Below are positions 1 through 9,931 of a stretch of DNA of 64,000 bases, piece by piece. A program made the translations under genes and the position numbers. Source of the stretch: Campylobacter curvus. GTDB taxonomy: Bacteria; Campylobacterota; Campylobacteria; Campylobacterales; Campylobacteraceae. The notes below the pieces were generated by a model. That model saw nothing but the letters and a program-made list of their open reading frames with translations, had not been told where the DNA came from and ran no database searches. Within the stretch, counting starts at the first letter, position 1. The number at the start of each line of letters is the position of its first letter. The stretch covers positions 868,001 to 932,000 of the forward strand of contig NZ_CP053826.1 of assembly GCF_013372125.1 (NCBI RefSeq), in the 5' to 3' direction.

Positions 1-292
1 TGACCTTTTTGCCGCTTAGCGTAGCGCTTTTTAGTGCGCCCGCCGTTCCCGGGAAATTTTCTAGATCTTGAGTGTAAATTTTAGTCTGAGGGAAAATTTC
101 TTTTATCTTTTGGCTGATCAGCTCTTTTTCATAGTGGAGCACGACGCCTACGTCGTTTGTGATAGCATAAGCTTGTTTTAGGATATGTATGATCATAGGC
201 TCGCCACAAAGCTCAAAGAGCACTTTCGGGCGTTTTGACTTCATTCTGGTACCTAGACCTGCGGCTAGGATTATTATGCTTGTATCGTTCAT
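1..292 (-). CDS. glmU: GlmU, bifunctional UDP-GlcNAc pyrophosphorylase (N-terminal part only)
   Basis: Reading leftwards from an ATG at 292, the protein begins [19 protein letters not shown], the nucleotidyltransferase signature (LxxGxGTRM) of GlmU, which makes UDP-N-acetylglucosamine for peptidoglycan and LOS. About 97 codons are visible and the gene runs off the left edge, so the C-terminal acetyltransferase half cannot be checked. It is divergent from motA, with a 132-bp gap between them. Confidence 0.9.
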   Translation of the reverse strand, partial: MNDTSIIILAAGLGTRMKSKRPKVLFELCGEPMIIHILKQAYAITNDVGVVLHYEKELISQKIKEIFPQTKIYTQDLENFPGTAGALKSATLSGKKV

Positions 293-398
293 TTTCAAGC
301 CTTTTTCTGGTAAAAATTTCTAAGATTGTATCAAAAAAACGCAAATAATTTTTTAAATTTAACGATGGTTTCAACAAAAACTTAATAGAATAGGCACT

Positions 399-404
399 TA
401 TAAT
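399..404 (+). promoter_or_regulatory. Likely sigma-70 -10 box for motA-motB-fliP
   Basis: A perfect TATAAT lies about 21 bases before the motA start, followed by the Shine-Dalgarno-like AAAGTGAGG. Campylobacter sigma-70 promoters depend mainly on an extended -10 and often lack a clear -35, and none is seen here. No sigma-54 GG-N10-GC motif was noticed in the gap. Confidence 0.5.
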
Positions 405-424
405 AAAGGAAAAAGTGAGGTGCG

Positions 425-1189
425 ATGGATCTAGGAACCGTTGTCGGCTGGGTTTTGACGTTGGTTTTGTTATTTGGATCGATGGCGATCGGCGTTGGCA
501 TCGGGCCTTATATCGATGTTCCTTCGGTAATGATCGTTTTTGGTGGTACGATCGGTGTCATGATGGTCGGCTTTAAGATGGAGACGCTAAAGAGCGTGTT
601 CAAATTTTACGGCATCGCGGTCAAGCCTACTCAGATAAATTTAGCCGCAACTATAAAAAAGATCGTGGATTATTCTACCAAAGCCCGTAAAGACGGAATA
701 TTGGCACTTGAAAACGATGTGAATAACGAAGTCAATCAATTTTTAAAAAAAGGTCTGTCTATGGCAGTAGACGGCAACGAGCCAGACGCCATACGTGCGC
801 TTTTAGAGATAGACATGGATCAATCAAGCGCCAGACATACGAACAATATCAAAATTTTCGAGCAAGTCGGCGGCTTCGCCGGTGCGATGGGTATGATAGG
901 CACACTGATAGGCCTTGTCGCGATGCTTTTAAACATGTCTGATCCAAGCGCAATAGGTCCGTCGATGGCGGTCGCCTTGCTAACGACGCTTTATGGTGCG
1001 ATGATAGGCAACATCATAGGTGCTCCGGTCGGAAATATCCTATCCATACGCGATGCGGACGAGGCGCTTGAAAAACAAGTCGTTTTAGAGGGCATAATGT
1101 CTATACAAGCAGGCGATAATCCGCGAACTCTCGAGGCTAAACTGCTTGCTTTCTTGCCGCCAAAAGATAGAAAAAGTCAGTTCGAGTAA
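425..1189 (+). CDS. motA: MotA, flagellar motor stator subunit
   Basis: The 254-aa protein has four membrane segments (about residues 5-26, 31-50, 147-170 and 178-203) with a large cytoplasmic loop between the second and third, the MotA topology. The conserved GMIGTLIGL and the proline-containing AIGPSMAVALLTTLYG in segments three and four identify the family. With MotB it forms the proton-driven stator that turns the flagellar rotor. It is first in a tight motA-motB-fliP cluster (8-bp gap to motB), and its length is normal. Confidence 0.97.
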   Translation: MDLGTVVGWVLTLVLLFGSMAIGVGIGPYIDVPSVMIVFGGTIGVMMVGFKMETLKSVFKFYGIAVKPTQINLAATIKKIVDYSTKARKDGILALENDVNNEVNQFLKKGLSMAVDGNEPDAIRALLEIDMDQSSARHTNNIKIFEQVGGFAGAMGMIGTLIGLVAMLLNMSDPSAIGPSMAVALLTTLYGAMIGNIIGAPVGNILSIRDADEALEKQVVLEGIMSIQAGDNPRTLEAKLLAFLPPKDRKSQFE

Positions 1190-1197
1190 AATTTAAG

Positions 1198-1986
1198 ATG
1201 CCAAAGCTTATAAACCCAAATGATTGTCCAAAGTGCATGCCCGAGTGGCTCGCGACATTTGGGGACTTGATGTCGCTTTTGCTTTGCTTTTTCGTTTTGC
1301 TGCTCTCTATGGCTACGATGGATGCCAAAAAGGTCGAAGCTGCGGTAGGCTCACTAGCAGGCGCTCTTAGCGTGCTTGAGGGTGGCGCTAGACCGGACAA
1401 TCAAGACGATCAAGAGAGTGAGCTCGAAAAACAGATAAAAAAAACAAAAGGGCAGTCCACCAGCTCTCAAGGCGAATTTAGCGAGCTCTCCGCCACGATA
1501 AAGAAAATAAACGAGCTTTTAAGTGCTGGCGGAGCTCCTGAAGTCAGCATGGAGGAGAGCGAAGACGGCTTTATCATACGATTGCCATCGGACTTGTTCT
1601 TTGAGCCCGGAAAAGCGCAGATAGAAAATGACGATGCAAGGCTATTTTTAAAAAGGATCGCGATGGTCATCGCTAAGTTAAGCCCTGATGTAAATATCAA
1701 TATCATCGGCCATACAGACGATCAAAAGCCTGATATGAATTCCATCTTTAAAGATAACTGGCAGCTTTCGACCGCGCGAGCGATAAGCGTAGTCGAGGAG
1801 ATGATGATAGACGGCGTGGACGCTAGAAAGCTCATAGCCTCGGGCAGGGCGTCTTACGATCCTTTTGCTAGCAATCAAACCCCTGAGGGCAGGGCGAAAA
1901 ACAACCGCGTGGAGATACACTTCGTATCGCTTGATAGAAAAAACAAAGAGGCTACTAAAAAAAGTATCCTTGACGTAGGAAAATGA
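1198..1986 (+). CDS. motB: MotB, peptidoglycan-anchored stator subunit
   Basis: The 262-aa protein has a short cytoplasmic tail, one membrane segment (about 18-42) containing the proton-carrying aspartate near residue 23 (WLATFGDLMSLLL), a linker and a C-terminal OmpA-like peptidoglycan-binding domain (about 120-245, with IIGHTDDQKP and GRAKNNRVEIHF). It pairs with MotA and anchors the stator to the wall. The stop overlaps the fliP start (ATGA), suggesting translational coupling. Confidence 0.97.
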   Translation: MPKLINPNDCPKCMPEWLATFGDLMSLLLCFFVLLLSMATMDAKKVEAAVGSLAGALSVLEGGARPDNQDDQESELEKQIKKTKGQSTSSQGEFSELSATIKKINELLSAGGAPEVSMEESEDGFIIRLPSDLFFEPGKAQIENDDARLFLKRIAMVIAKLSPDVNINIIGHTDDQKPDMNSIFKDNWQLSTARAISVVEEMMIDGVDARKLIASGRASYDPFASNQTPEGRAKNNRVEIHFVSLDRKNKEATKKSILDVGK

Positions 1987-2726
1987 CGATGAGAGCGCTG
2001 TTTATCCTAGCCGCTTTGTTTTGTATAAGCTTTGGAGCGCCGGCAGATCCTGTCGTGCCTACCATAAATTTAAGCCTGAGTGCCCCAAGCAGCCCGCAAC
2101 AGCTCGTAAATTCTCTCAATGTCCTTATCTTTTTAACGATCCTTACCCTCGCTCCGTCGCTCGTTTTTATGATGACGAGCTTTTTGCGCCTCATCATCGT
2201 ATTTTCGTTTTTGCGTCAGGCCATGGGAACACAGCAAGTGCCGCCATCTACCGTGCTCATCTCACTTGCGATGGTGCTAACGTTTTTCATAATGGAGCCT
2301 ATCGGCAGACAAAGCTACGACGAGGGCGTGAAGCCCTATTTGGCCGAGCAGATAGGATACGAGGAGATGTTCGAGCGTAGCGTGAAGCCGTTTAAAAATT
2401 TTATGGTCAAAAATACGCGAGAAAAGGATCTGGCGCTATTTTTTAGGATAAGAGATCTGCAAAACCCCTCAAACATGGACGATATCCCGCTTAGCATAGC
2501 GATGTCCGCATTTATGATAAGCGAGCTCAAGACGGCCTTTGAGATAGCATTTTTGTTATATTTACCTTTTTTGGTTATAGATATGGTAGTAAGTTCGGTC
2601 CTTATGGCGATGGGTATGATGATGCTGCCGCCCGTGATGATCTCGCTGCCGTTTAAGCTGCTTATATTCGTCCTCGTAGACGGATGGAATTTACTCGTAG
2701 GAAATCTAGTAAAAAGCTTTCACTAA
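1983..2726 (+). CDS. fliP: FliP, flagellar type III export gate protein
   Basis: The 247-aa protein starts with a cleavable-looking signal peptide (about 1-19), as FliP does, followed by hydrophobic segments and the conserved FLRLIIVFSFLRQAMG then QVPPSTVL. FliP is a core subunit of the flagellar export gate. It overlaps motB by 4 bp, and its TAA shares one base with the ATG of the TolC-like gene. A second ATG two codons in (MRALF) is an alternative start. Confidence 0.96.
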   Translation: MTMRALFILAALFCISFGAPADPVVPTINLSLSAPSSPQQLVNSLNVLIFLTILTLAPSLVFMMTSFLRLIIVFSFLRQAMGTQQVPPSTVLISLAMVLTFFIMEPIGRQSYDEGVKPYLAEQIGYEEMFERSVKPFKNFMVKNTREKDLALFFRIRDLQNPSNMDDIPLSIAMSAFMISELKTAFEIAFLLYLPFLVIDMVVSSVLMAMGMMMLPPVMISLPFKLLIFVLVDGWNLLVGNLVKSFH

Positions 2727-3991
2727 TGTTTAAAATTTTACTTTTTTTGCTTCCGATCGTTTTATCGGCAGCAAATTTAAAATTTATTATCGAGAATTCC
2801 CAAAATTCCGAGCCTGCGAGGATAAAAGCCTATGAGGCGAGTAGGGCGAAACTTGAGCGCGAAAGCGTAGCGAACTCCTATCTGCCAAGCCTTAGCTTGG
2901 AGGGCGGCATGCACCGCACTTACGGCGATCGCTCGATGCTGACGCCAAAAAGCTCCTCTAGCATCCTGGCAAAGGTCGAATTTTTACTATACGACGGCGG
3001 AGCGCGCGAGGCTAGAGATGAGATCCTAAGCCATTTGCAAAACAAAGCCGTCTTGGAGGACGAGGAATTTAGAAATTATCTGGCGTATCAAAGCGCGAAT
3101 CTTTACTTCAACGCCGTCGCGCTAGAAAAGATCATCGCCGCTAAGCACGCTCAAAGCCAGTATCTAAATTCAGCTCTAAAGCGCCTTGGTAAGATGCAAA
3201 GTGCGGGGCTGGCGGCCACTGACGAGCTGGAGAGCATAAGAGCTAAATATCATCTATCTTTGAGCGAGGCGCTGGAATTTAAGCAAAAGCAAAATGAAAT
3301 TCTAAGCTCCATCGAACTAATCAGCGCCCAAGCCATCATCCCGCAAAGCGGAGACTCTCTGCAAATGCCAAATTTTAGCAAGACCTCTGAAAATCTAAAT
3401 CTAAAAGCGCTGAACGAGCAGCTTCTAGCCAGTGAGCGCAGAGTCCAGGAGGTCGGCTCAAAGCAGCTGCCTCAGATATTCATCTACGACACCTACGGCT
3501 TTTACAGGAACGATTATGATTTTGCGCTGGGCGAGTTTGAGAGATATAGGCCTTACGTGAATGAATTTTTTGAGAAAAATTCGCAGAGCAATCAGCTTGG
3601 CGTGGGCTTTAAATGGAAAATTTTCGATTTCAAAGCGACCAGCAAAGAAAAACAAAGTGCGCGTATAGCCTCCTTGCAAGCGAGGCTAAATTTAGACTAC
3701 AAACGCCGAGAAAACGAGCTCAAGCTTAAAAATTTAAAAAACGATATCGAGGTTTTGACGAGTAAAATTTCAGCCCTCGAGCAATACGTGAAAGCAGCCG
3801 ATGCGAGCCTTGAGGCAAGCGTCAAAAAATATGAATCGGGTCTACTTGGCTATACGGAATTTTTGGCGGCTTTGGCTGCGAAATTTGACGCGGCGAGTGC
3901 GCTTGAGATGAGCGTGGACGAGCTTGAGATAAAAAAGGCCGAGTATTTTTACGAGAGCGGCGTAGACATCGCGCAAAAGGTGGTGCAATGA
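2726..3991 (+). CDS. TolC-family outer membrane efflux protein (first copy)
   Basis: About 421 aa. The chosen ATG at 2726 overlaps the fliP stop and gives a clean signal peptide (MFKILLFLLPIVLSA); an upstream in-frame ATG at 2684 would lie inside fliP and spoil it. The mature part is rich in long helices with two related halves, the TolC fold. The motif FLLYDGG recurs as YLLFDGG in the second TolC-like gene at 7735. It overlaps the adaptor gene by 4 bp, so it is probably the exit duct of the RND pump encoded next. Substrate unknown. Confidence 0.85.
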   Translation: MFKILLFLLPIVLSAANLKFIIENSQNSEPARIKAYEASRAKLERESVANSYLPSLSLEGGMHRTYGDRSMLTPKSSSSILAKVEFLLYDGGAREARDEILSHLQNKAVLEDEEFRNYLAYQSANLYFNAVALEKIIAAKHAQSQYLNSALKRLGKMQSAGLAATDELESIRAKYHLSLSEALEFKQKQNEILSSIELISAQAIIPQSGDSLQMPNFSKTSENLNLKALNEQLLASERRVQEVGSKQLPQIFIYDTYGFYRNDYDFALGEFERYRPYVNEFFEKNSQSNQLGVGFKWKIFDFKATSKEKQSARIASLQARLNLDYKRRENELKLKNLKNDIEVLTSKISALEQYVKAADASLEASVKKYESGLLGYTEFLAALAAKFDAASALEMSVDELEIKKAEYFYESGVDIAQKVVQ

Positions 3992-4725
3992 GAAAAATTT
4001 TGATGCTTTTAGCCTCGCTTTGCTTTTGCTTTGGCGAGGAGAAAATTTATGCGACGTTTGAGGTTTTGGCTAAAAATAGCTCCAAGCTTGCGTTTGAGAG
4101 CTCAGGCATAGTCTCAAGCGTAAATGTCGATGTGAGCGATACTCTAGAAAAGGGCGATGTCCTTGCGAGGCTTGAAAACAGCAGCGAGCTAATAGCGCTT
4201 CAAAAGGCTAAAAATGACCTAGCTTTGGCCGTCACGGCTAAAAATTTCGCCCTAAATACCCTGAAAAAATTCGAGAAAGTAAAAGATGTGACCTCAAAAC
4301 AAAATTTTGACGAGGCGAAATTTAGCTACGACAAGGCGGCACTAGACGAGCAAAGCGCAAAGATCGCCATAAAAAACATAGAAAATATCCTCGATAAAAA
4401 GCAGCTTAAAGCGCCGTTTGATGCGGTAGTGGTGCAAAAAAACATTGAGGTAGGCGAGGGCGTGGGCGCTGTGATGCAAAGCGCTTTTACCATAAATTCC
4501 AGCGATTCAAAGCTACTTATCGCGATCGATGAGAAATTTGCAAACGCCGTAAAAGTAGGCGATAGATTTATCTTTAAGCTTGACGGCGAGGCAAACGAGC
4601 AAAGCGCTGAAATTTCGCTAGTTTATCCGATCATCGAGCCTAAAAATCGTAAATTTTATGCCGAGGCTTACGTAAAAGGTATCAAGCCGGGCCTCTTTGG
4701 CGAAGGATACGTGGTAGCAAAATAA
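3988..4725 (+). CDS. RND efflux periplasmic adaptor (HlyD/MFP family)
   Basis: The 245-aa protein has a signal peptide (about 1-16), a biotinyl-lipoyl-like segment (SGIVSSVNVDVSDTLEKGDVL), a short helical hairpin (about 65-130) and the returning lipoyl half (LKAPFDAVVVQKNIEVGEGV). It bridges the inner membrane pump to the TolC duct. It is shorter than AcrA-type adaptors, with a minimal C-terminal region. It overlaps both neighbours (4 bp and 1 bp), so the three form one translational unit. Confidence 0.88.
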   Translation: MRKILMLLASLCFCFGEEKIYATFEVLAKNSSKLAFESSGIVSSVNVDVSDTLEKGDVLARLENSSELIALQKAKNDLALAVTAKNFALNTLKKFEKVKDVTSKQNFDEAKFSYDKAALDEQSAKIAIKNIENILDKKQLKAPFDAVVVQKNIEVGEGVGAVMQSAFTINSSDSKLLIAIDEKFANAVKVGDRFIFKLDGEANEQSAEISLVYPIIEPKNRKFYAEAYVKGIKPGLFGEGYVVAK

Positions 4726-7700
4726 TGTATAAATTCGCGATCAACCGCCCGATAACGACACTGATGTTTTTTGTCTCGCTCCTGTTTTTCGGGGTATTTT
4801 CACTGCGAACGATGAGCGTGAATCTCTATCCGGAGGTCGATATCCCGATAATCATGGTCACGACCTATGCAGACGGCGATATGAGCTTTATAAAAAGCAA
4901 AGTCACTCAAAAGATCGAGGACGAGATCGCCAGCGTCGAAGGCATAAAGAAAATTTACTCAAACAGCTTTGACGGCCTAAGTCTGGTGACGATAGAATTC
5001 GATCTAAAAAAGAACATCGAAGCCGCTGCGAACGATGTGCGCGACCGCATGGCAAAGGCGCGTATAAACGGCAGCTACAAGATAGAAAAGCTAAGTGGCG
5101 GCGGTAGCGCGATATTTAGCCTTTTTATCAGTGCAAAAGACGGCAATGCCACAAAGCTGATGAAAAAGATAGACGATGAGGCAAAGCCCTTTTTGCAGCG
5201 CATACCAGGCGTTGGCAGGGTAAAAGAGGTCGGCTTTTTGCAGCCTCAAATAAGAATTTTCCTAGACCCGTTTTTGCTCGATAAATTTTCACTCACGGCG
5301 CGTGACATTGCAAATATCATAAACGTGCAAAATTTGCGTATGCCTCTTGGCAAGATAGAAAATAACGCGACGCAGATCTCCATAAAATCGAATTTCGATG
5401 CCAGAAAGATAAGCGAGCTTGAAAATTTGCGCCTTGCAAACGGAATTTTCCTAAAGGACGTGGCAAGGGTGGAATTTTCTCACGAGGACGAGGACTCTAT
5501 CGCGCTGATGAAAGATATAAAAGGCGTGATGCTGCAGCTTGAGAAAGTAAGCGGCGCAAACGCTCTAAAAACGATACAAAACGCAAAAGCCAGGCTTGAT
5601 GAATTCAGGCGGCTTTTAGGCGACGGGTATAGCGTCACGGTAGCTTTTGACAAGAGCCTTACGATGATGAAAAACATACGCCAGGTGGGCTTTGACATGG
5701 TGCTTGGCGTGATGCTTACGATGGTCATCGTTTTTGTATTTTTGAGGAATTTCTCGTCCACTCTCATCTCCGTCATCGCGATACCAACCAGCATCATCGG
5801 CACGTTTTTTATAATGGATGTGCTAGGATACGACATAAATCGCCTGACTTTGATAGCTCTCACGCTTGGCATCGGTATCTTCGTCGATGACGCGATAGTA
5901 GTCATCGAAAATATAACCAAAAAGATGCAAGATATAGCCGATCCTTTGAAGGCCAGCTTTGAAGGCATAAAAGAGATCGCATTCAGCGTGCTTGGCATCT
6001 CTAGCGTGCTACTTTGCGTGTTTATCCCGATCGCATTTATGAGCGGTATCATCGGAAAATACTTCAACTCCTTTGCGATGAGCGTCTCGGCCGGCATCGT
6101 GGTATCGTTTTTAGTCAGCGTAATGCTGATCCCCTCTATCGCCGCACGTTTCATAAGCGCGAATGAGAGCGCCTTTTGGCACAAAACGGAGCCGTTTTTT
6201 GAATTTATAGAAAATTCTTATGAGCGCCTTTTGGGTGTCATATTAAAATTTAAGATCACCTTTATCGTGCTCTCTTTGCTGGCCTTGTTCGCCTCTATGT
6301 CGCTTGCCAGATTTATCGGAGGCGACTTCATGCCGACTGAGGATAACAGCGAATTCGACATATTTTTCAAAGCCGATCCATCTATCACACCAGAGGCCAT
6401 GAGAGCAAAGCTTGAGGACATAATGTCAAAAATAAACGCCGACGAGCGCGTGGAGTATGCTTATTTACTCATAGGCTACACCGACGCCAGGCAGGCATAT
6501 TTGGCGCGAGGATACGTGAGGCTAAAGGAGCTTGGCGAAAGGAAAGATCGTCAAAGCGCGATAATGGAGCAGTATAGAAACGAATTTAAGCGCGAGGGGC
6601 TTAGCCTCACGGTGGCGGACCTTCCTGTCGTGGAGGGCGGAGATACGCAGCCCGTGCAGCTCATCATCACCGGCAGTGATAATAAAATTTTAGACGAGCT
6701 CACGCCAAAGGTGCGCGCGATGCTGGAAAACATCGGCGGCGTGGTGGATGTCAGCTCTCCAAACGAGGACAAGCGCGAGCAGATCGAGATCTCGATCGAT
6801 AAGGACAAAGCAAAACGCCTACAAATCACCGAACAAGACATCGCCTCTACGATCTACCGCTCTTTTAGCTCGAATTTAGTCTCGACATTTGACGACTCGC
6901 GCCAGCAGTATGACATCTATATGCGCTTTGACGATAAATTTAGAGGTGACATAAACTCTCTTAAGCGCCTCAAGATAAAAAACGCCCTGGGCGAGCAGAT
7001 AGCGCTAAGCGATATCGCTAAATTTAACGAAGTGAAGTCGCAGCCTAGCCTAGATAGGTTCAACCGTGAAAATCAGCTGAAATTTCTAGCAAATATCTAC
7101 AACATAGCGCTAAATAAGGTCTCAAACGACGTTTCGGCGCATATAGGCGAATTTTTGCCGCAAGGATACAAGTATAGGTTTCTTGGATTTATCGAGCTGA
7201 TGAACGACACAAACGCCGCATTTATCTTTACGATAAGCCTTAGCGCGGTGCTTATTTATATGATCCTGGCCGCGCTTTACGAGAGCTTTATGCTGCCTTT
7301 CATCATCATGATTTCCATGCCTCTTGCCTTTGGCGGCGTCGTTTTGGGGCTGTTTTTGAGCGGGAATTCGTTCAGTCTTTTTGTGATGGTAGGAGCCATA
7401 CTGCTTTTTGGAATGGTCGGCAAGAACGCGATTTTGGTGGTCGATTTTGCCAATAAATTTGCAAATGAGGGCATGAGTATCGACGAGGCCGTGATAAAGG
7501 CGGGCAAAAGGCGCCTAAGAGCGATCTTGATGACGACCTTTGCGATGATATTTGCGATGCTGCCGCTGGCACTTTCAAGGGGTGCTGGATACGAGGGCAA
7601 CTCGCCGATGGCGATCTCTATCATCTCCGGGCTTGTAAGCTCGACTGTATTGACGCTGCTTATCGTGCCGGCACTCTTTGAAGTCGTTTATAAACTTGAT

Positions 7701-7745
7701 AAAAAACTTAGAAAATTTTACGAAAGGGCGAAATTTGAAGATTAA
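4725..7745 (+). CDS. RND-family efflux pump, inner membrane transporter
   Basis: The 1006-aa protein has the AcrB/HAE layout: one N-terminal membrane helix (FAINRPITTLMFFVSLLFFG), a large periplasmic loop, a helix cluster with GIGIFVDDAIVVIENI (adjacent aspartates of the proton relay), a second periplasmic loop and a final cluster with GMVGKNAILVVDFAN. It should export small amphiphilic compounds by proton antiport; the actual substrates cannot be read from the sequence. It sits between adaptor and second TolC-like gene, with which it overlaps by about 11 bp. Confidence 0.93.
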   Translation: MYKFAINRPITTLMFFVSLLFFGVFSLRTMSVNLYPEVDIPIIMVTTYADGDMSFIKSKVTQKIEDEIASVEGIKKIYSNSFDGLSLVTIEFDLKKNIEAAANDVRDRMAKARINGSYKIEKLSGGGSAIFSLFISAKDGNATKLMKKIDDEAKPFLQRIPGVGRVKEVGFLQPQIRIFLDPFLLDKFSLTARDIANIINVQNLRMPLGKIENNATQISIKSNFDARKISELENLRLANGIFLKDVARVEFSHEDEDSIALMKDIKGVMLQLEKVSGANALKTIQNAKARLDEFRRLLGDGYSVTVAFDKSLTMMKNIRQVGFDMVLGVMLTMVIVFVFLRNFSSTLISVIAIPTSIIGTFFIMDVLGYDINRLTLIALTLGIGIFVDDAIVVIENITKKMQDIADPLKASFEGIKEIAFSVLGISSVLLCVFIPIAFMSGIIGKYFNSFAMSVSAGIVVSFLVSVMLIPSIAARFISANESAFWHKTEPFFEFIENSYERLLGVILKFKITFIVLSLLALFASMSLARFIGGDFMPTEDNSEFDIFFKADPSITPEAMRAKLEDIMSKINADERVEYAYLLIGYTDARQAYLARGYVRLKELGERKDRQSAIMEQYRNEFKREGLSLTVADLPVVEGGDTQPVQLIITGSDNKILDELTPKVRAMLENIGGVVDVSSPNEDKREQIEISIDKDKAKRLQITEQDIASTIYRSFSSNLVSTFDDSRQQYDIYMRFDDKFRGDINSLKRLKIKNALGEQIALSDIAKFNEVKSQPSLDRFNRENQLKFLANIYNIALNKVSNDVSAHIGEFLPQGYKYRFLGFIELMNDTNAAFIFTISLSAVLIYMILAALYESFMLPFIIMISMPLAFGGVVLGLFLSGNSFSLFVMVGAILLFGMVGKNAILVVDFANKFANEGMSIDEAVIKAGKRRLRAILMTTFAMIFAMLPLALSRGAGYEGNSPMAISIISGLVSSTVLTLLIVPALFEVVYKLDKKLRKFYERAKFED

Positions 7746-8970
7746 AATTTTGATACTATTATGTCTTGCTTGCGCCGTTTATGGCGGGAATTTAGCCGAG
7801 ATCATAGCCTTGGCTCAAAGTGCAAAGCAAGAGAGCTTGAGCAAATTTAACAAAAACACGTCGTTTGACGAGCAGCAAAACAAACGGCTAAATATCTCTT
7901 TTGACGGGCGATATACCTTTGTGCCCGGCATCGAGGGCGGCTACATGACAAAGGCGGGCAGCATTACGGCAAAGATCGAGTATCTGCTCTTTGACGGCGG
8001 TGCGAGCGAGGCTGCAAATAAAATTTTAGCCCACTCGAACACTATCGACATCTACAAAAACGAGGAGCTCGCAAATTTGACTGCTTTTCAGATAGGTAAA
8101 ATTTACTTTAACGCCGTAGCGCTGGACTCGCTCATAGCGCTTGAGGACGGATATATCGGCACGCTAGCTTCCTTGCTTGAGGAGGCGCAGTTTTTTTACG
8201 AGTATAACGAGATCGGCAAGGATGAATTCGATGCGCTGAATTTCGTCCTGGCAAAGCATAAAAGCGAGCTTGAAGAGCTAAATTTAAAGCGCACCGAGCT
8301 AAAATCGCGTATAAATCTGCTCTCAAACGGCGATCTTGACTTCATTGCCGGCTCAAAGGTGCAAATGCCTGATTTTAGCAAAGAAATTTTAAGCGCAAAG
8401 CTCGCCGCCGCACGCCAAGATCAGATCATAAAAGAGCAACAAAGCCAGCAAGAAAAGAGCAAGCTCACACCAAAGGTCTATCTGAAAGACTCGCAAGGCT
8501 TTAGCAACGATAGCTTTAAAAAGGGCGATAAAAGCGGCTCGCAGATGCTAGGTAGCTACGCCGATGCGAACAGACCGATGCTTGAGTTTCAATGGAGCCT
8601 GCCGGACAGTCTGGCGGCCAGTCGTCAGAGCCAGATAAAGCGCATAGAAGAGCAAAAGGCCGCACTTGAGCTAAGCGACGAAGAGAGTATGCTGGCTGCG
8701 AGACTTGGCGGGCTTGAGAGCAAGATAAAGCGCCTGACATCGCAGGTGCAGATAGCCCAGCTAAAGCAAGACGCCTTGAAGCAAAATTTGCAAAATTTTA
8801 CCCGCCGTTACCAAAGTGGAGCGATCAAATACGGAGAATTTTTATTTTTGCTTGATAAAAATTTCAGCGACAGGCTAAATTTCATACTAGACAGCGACGA
8901 GCTCGAGATCACGAAGCTTGAATATTTTTACGAGCGCGCAGAGGATGTCACTACGAGGATAAAAGGATGA
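7735..8970 (+). CDS. TolC-family outer membrane efflux protein (second copy)
   Basis: The start chosen is a TTG at 7735, a few bases after an AAAGGG ribosome site within the end of the pump gene. It gives a signal peptide (KIKILILLCLACAVYGG), whereas the ATG at 7678 would add a charged tail in front of it. The 411-aa product is helix-rich and shares YLLFDGG and general layout with the protein at 2726. It overlaps the EamA gene by 4 bp. It may be an alternative duct for the same pump or be recruited by another exporter. Confidence 0.8.
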   Translation: MKIKILILLCLACAVYGGNLAEIIALAQSAKQESLSKFNKNTSFDEQQNKRLNISFDGRYTFVPGIEGGYMTKAGSITAKIEYLLFDGGASEAANKILAHSNTIDIYKNEELANLTAFQIGKIYFNAVALDSLIALEDGYIGTLASLLEEAQFFYEYNEIGKDEFDALNFVLAKHKSELEELNLKRTELKSRINLLSNGDLDFIAGSKVQMPDFSKEILSAKLAAARQDQIIKEQQSQQEKSKLTPKVYLKDSQGFSNDSFKKGDKSGSQMLGSYADANRPMLEFQWSLPDSLAASRQSQIKRIEEQKAALELSDEESMLAARLGGLESKIKRLTSQVQIAQLKQDALKQNLQNFTRRYQSGAIKYGEFLFLLDKNFSDRLNFILDSDELEITKLEYFYERAEDVTTRIKG

Positions 8971-9833
8971 AAAAGCTCGTTTTTGTGACGATACTTTGGG
9001 CGTTTAGCTTTAGTTTGATAGGCGAATTTTTAGCCGGGCGGCTGGATAGCTATTTTGCCGTTTTTGCGCGTGTGGCGCTTGCTTGCGCGGTATTTTTGCC
9101 ATTTACGAAATTTAGGCGCGTGCCGCTACGCCTAGCACTTGGCGTGATGGCGATCGGTGCGGTGCAAATCGGCGTGATGTATCTTTTTTATTACAACTCG
9201 TTTTTGTATCTTAGCGTCGCTGAGGTCGCGCTATTTACGATATTTACGCCATTTTACGTGACGATAGTCTATGACGCGTTCGCACTTAGGTTTAGAGCGC
9301 TTTATCTGCTCAGCGTTGGCATCGCGGTCTTTGGCGCGCTCGTGATAAAATACGGCTCGATAAACGAGGGCGTTTTAAAGGGCTTTTTGCTCGTTCAAGG
9401 TGCGAATCTATGCTTTGGAGCGGGGCAAAGTGCATATAAAATTTTGCTTGAAAAATATAACGTGAGCCAAAAAAGCGTGTTTGGATATTTTCATTTCGGT
9501 GCGTTTTTCGTGACCCTAGCAGCGCTTTTGGCGTTTGGGAATTTTGAGCGGATGAACCCGAGTGCCACGCAGATTTTGGTCTTGCTTTGGCTTGGTATCG
9601 TGGCTAGCGGACTTGGGTATTATCTATGGAACAAAGGCGCTTGCGAAGTCGATAGCGGTGTGCTTGCCATCATGAACAACGCGCTCATCCCGGCCGCTAT
9701 TATCGTAAATTTAGTGATCTGGCACAAAGACGCGGATCTTTTGAGGTTGCTTATTGGCGGAGCGATAATGTATGTTTCGCTGATGGTGCATAAAAAAATC
9801 GTGAAAATTTATGAGAATAGGGCGGTAGCGTAG
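8967..9833 (+). CDS. EamA/DMT-family small-molecule exporter
   Basis: The 288-aa protein is almost wholly hydrophobic, with about ten membrane helices in two EamA repeats (about 1-130 and 135-285); GIVASGLGYYLWNKG in the second repeat is a family hallmark. DMT exporters move amino acids or other small metabolites, and the substrate is unknown. It overlaps the preceding TolC-like gene by 4 bp, so it is likely cotranscribed with the efflux locus. Confidence 0.88.
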   Translation: MKKLVFVTILWAFSFSLIGEFLAGRLDSYFAVFARVALACAVFLPFTKFRRVPLRLALGVMAIGAVQIGVMYLFYYNSFLYLSVAEVALFTIFTPFYVTIVYDAFALRFRALYLLSVGIAVFGALVIKYGSINEGVLKGFLLVQGANLCFGAGQSAYKILLEKYNVSQKSVFGYFHFGAFFVTLAALLAFGNFERMNPSATQILVLLWLGIVASGLGYYLWNKGACEVDSGVLAIMNNALIPAAIIVNLVIWHKDADLLRLLIGGAIMYVSLMVHKKIVKIYENRAVA

Positions 9834-9931
9834 GCCGGAATTTATGATTTTTGTTGAAATTTGCCGAGGCAGAGTAGTGAGTATAGTCTTTGGTGTTAAG
9901 GAGCGTATATTGTGGGTTTTGTTGGTATCTG

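Noticed and set aside
5480-6184. Long minus-strand ORF (234 aa) inside the RND pump gene.
   Set aside because: It is the antisense frame of the well-supported pump; low-complexity composition and no ribosome site.
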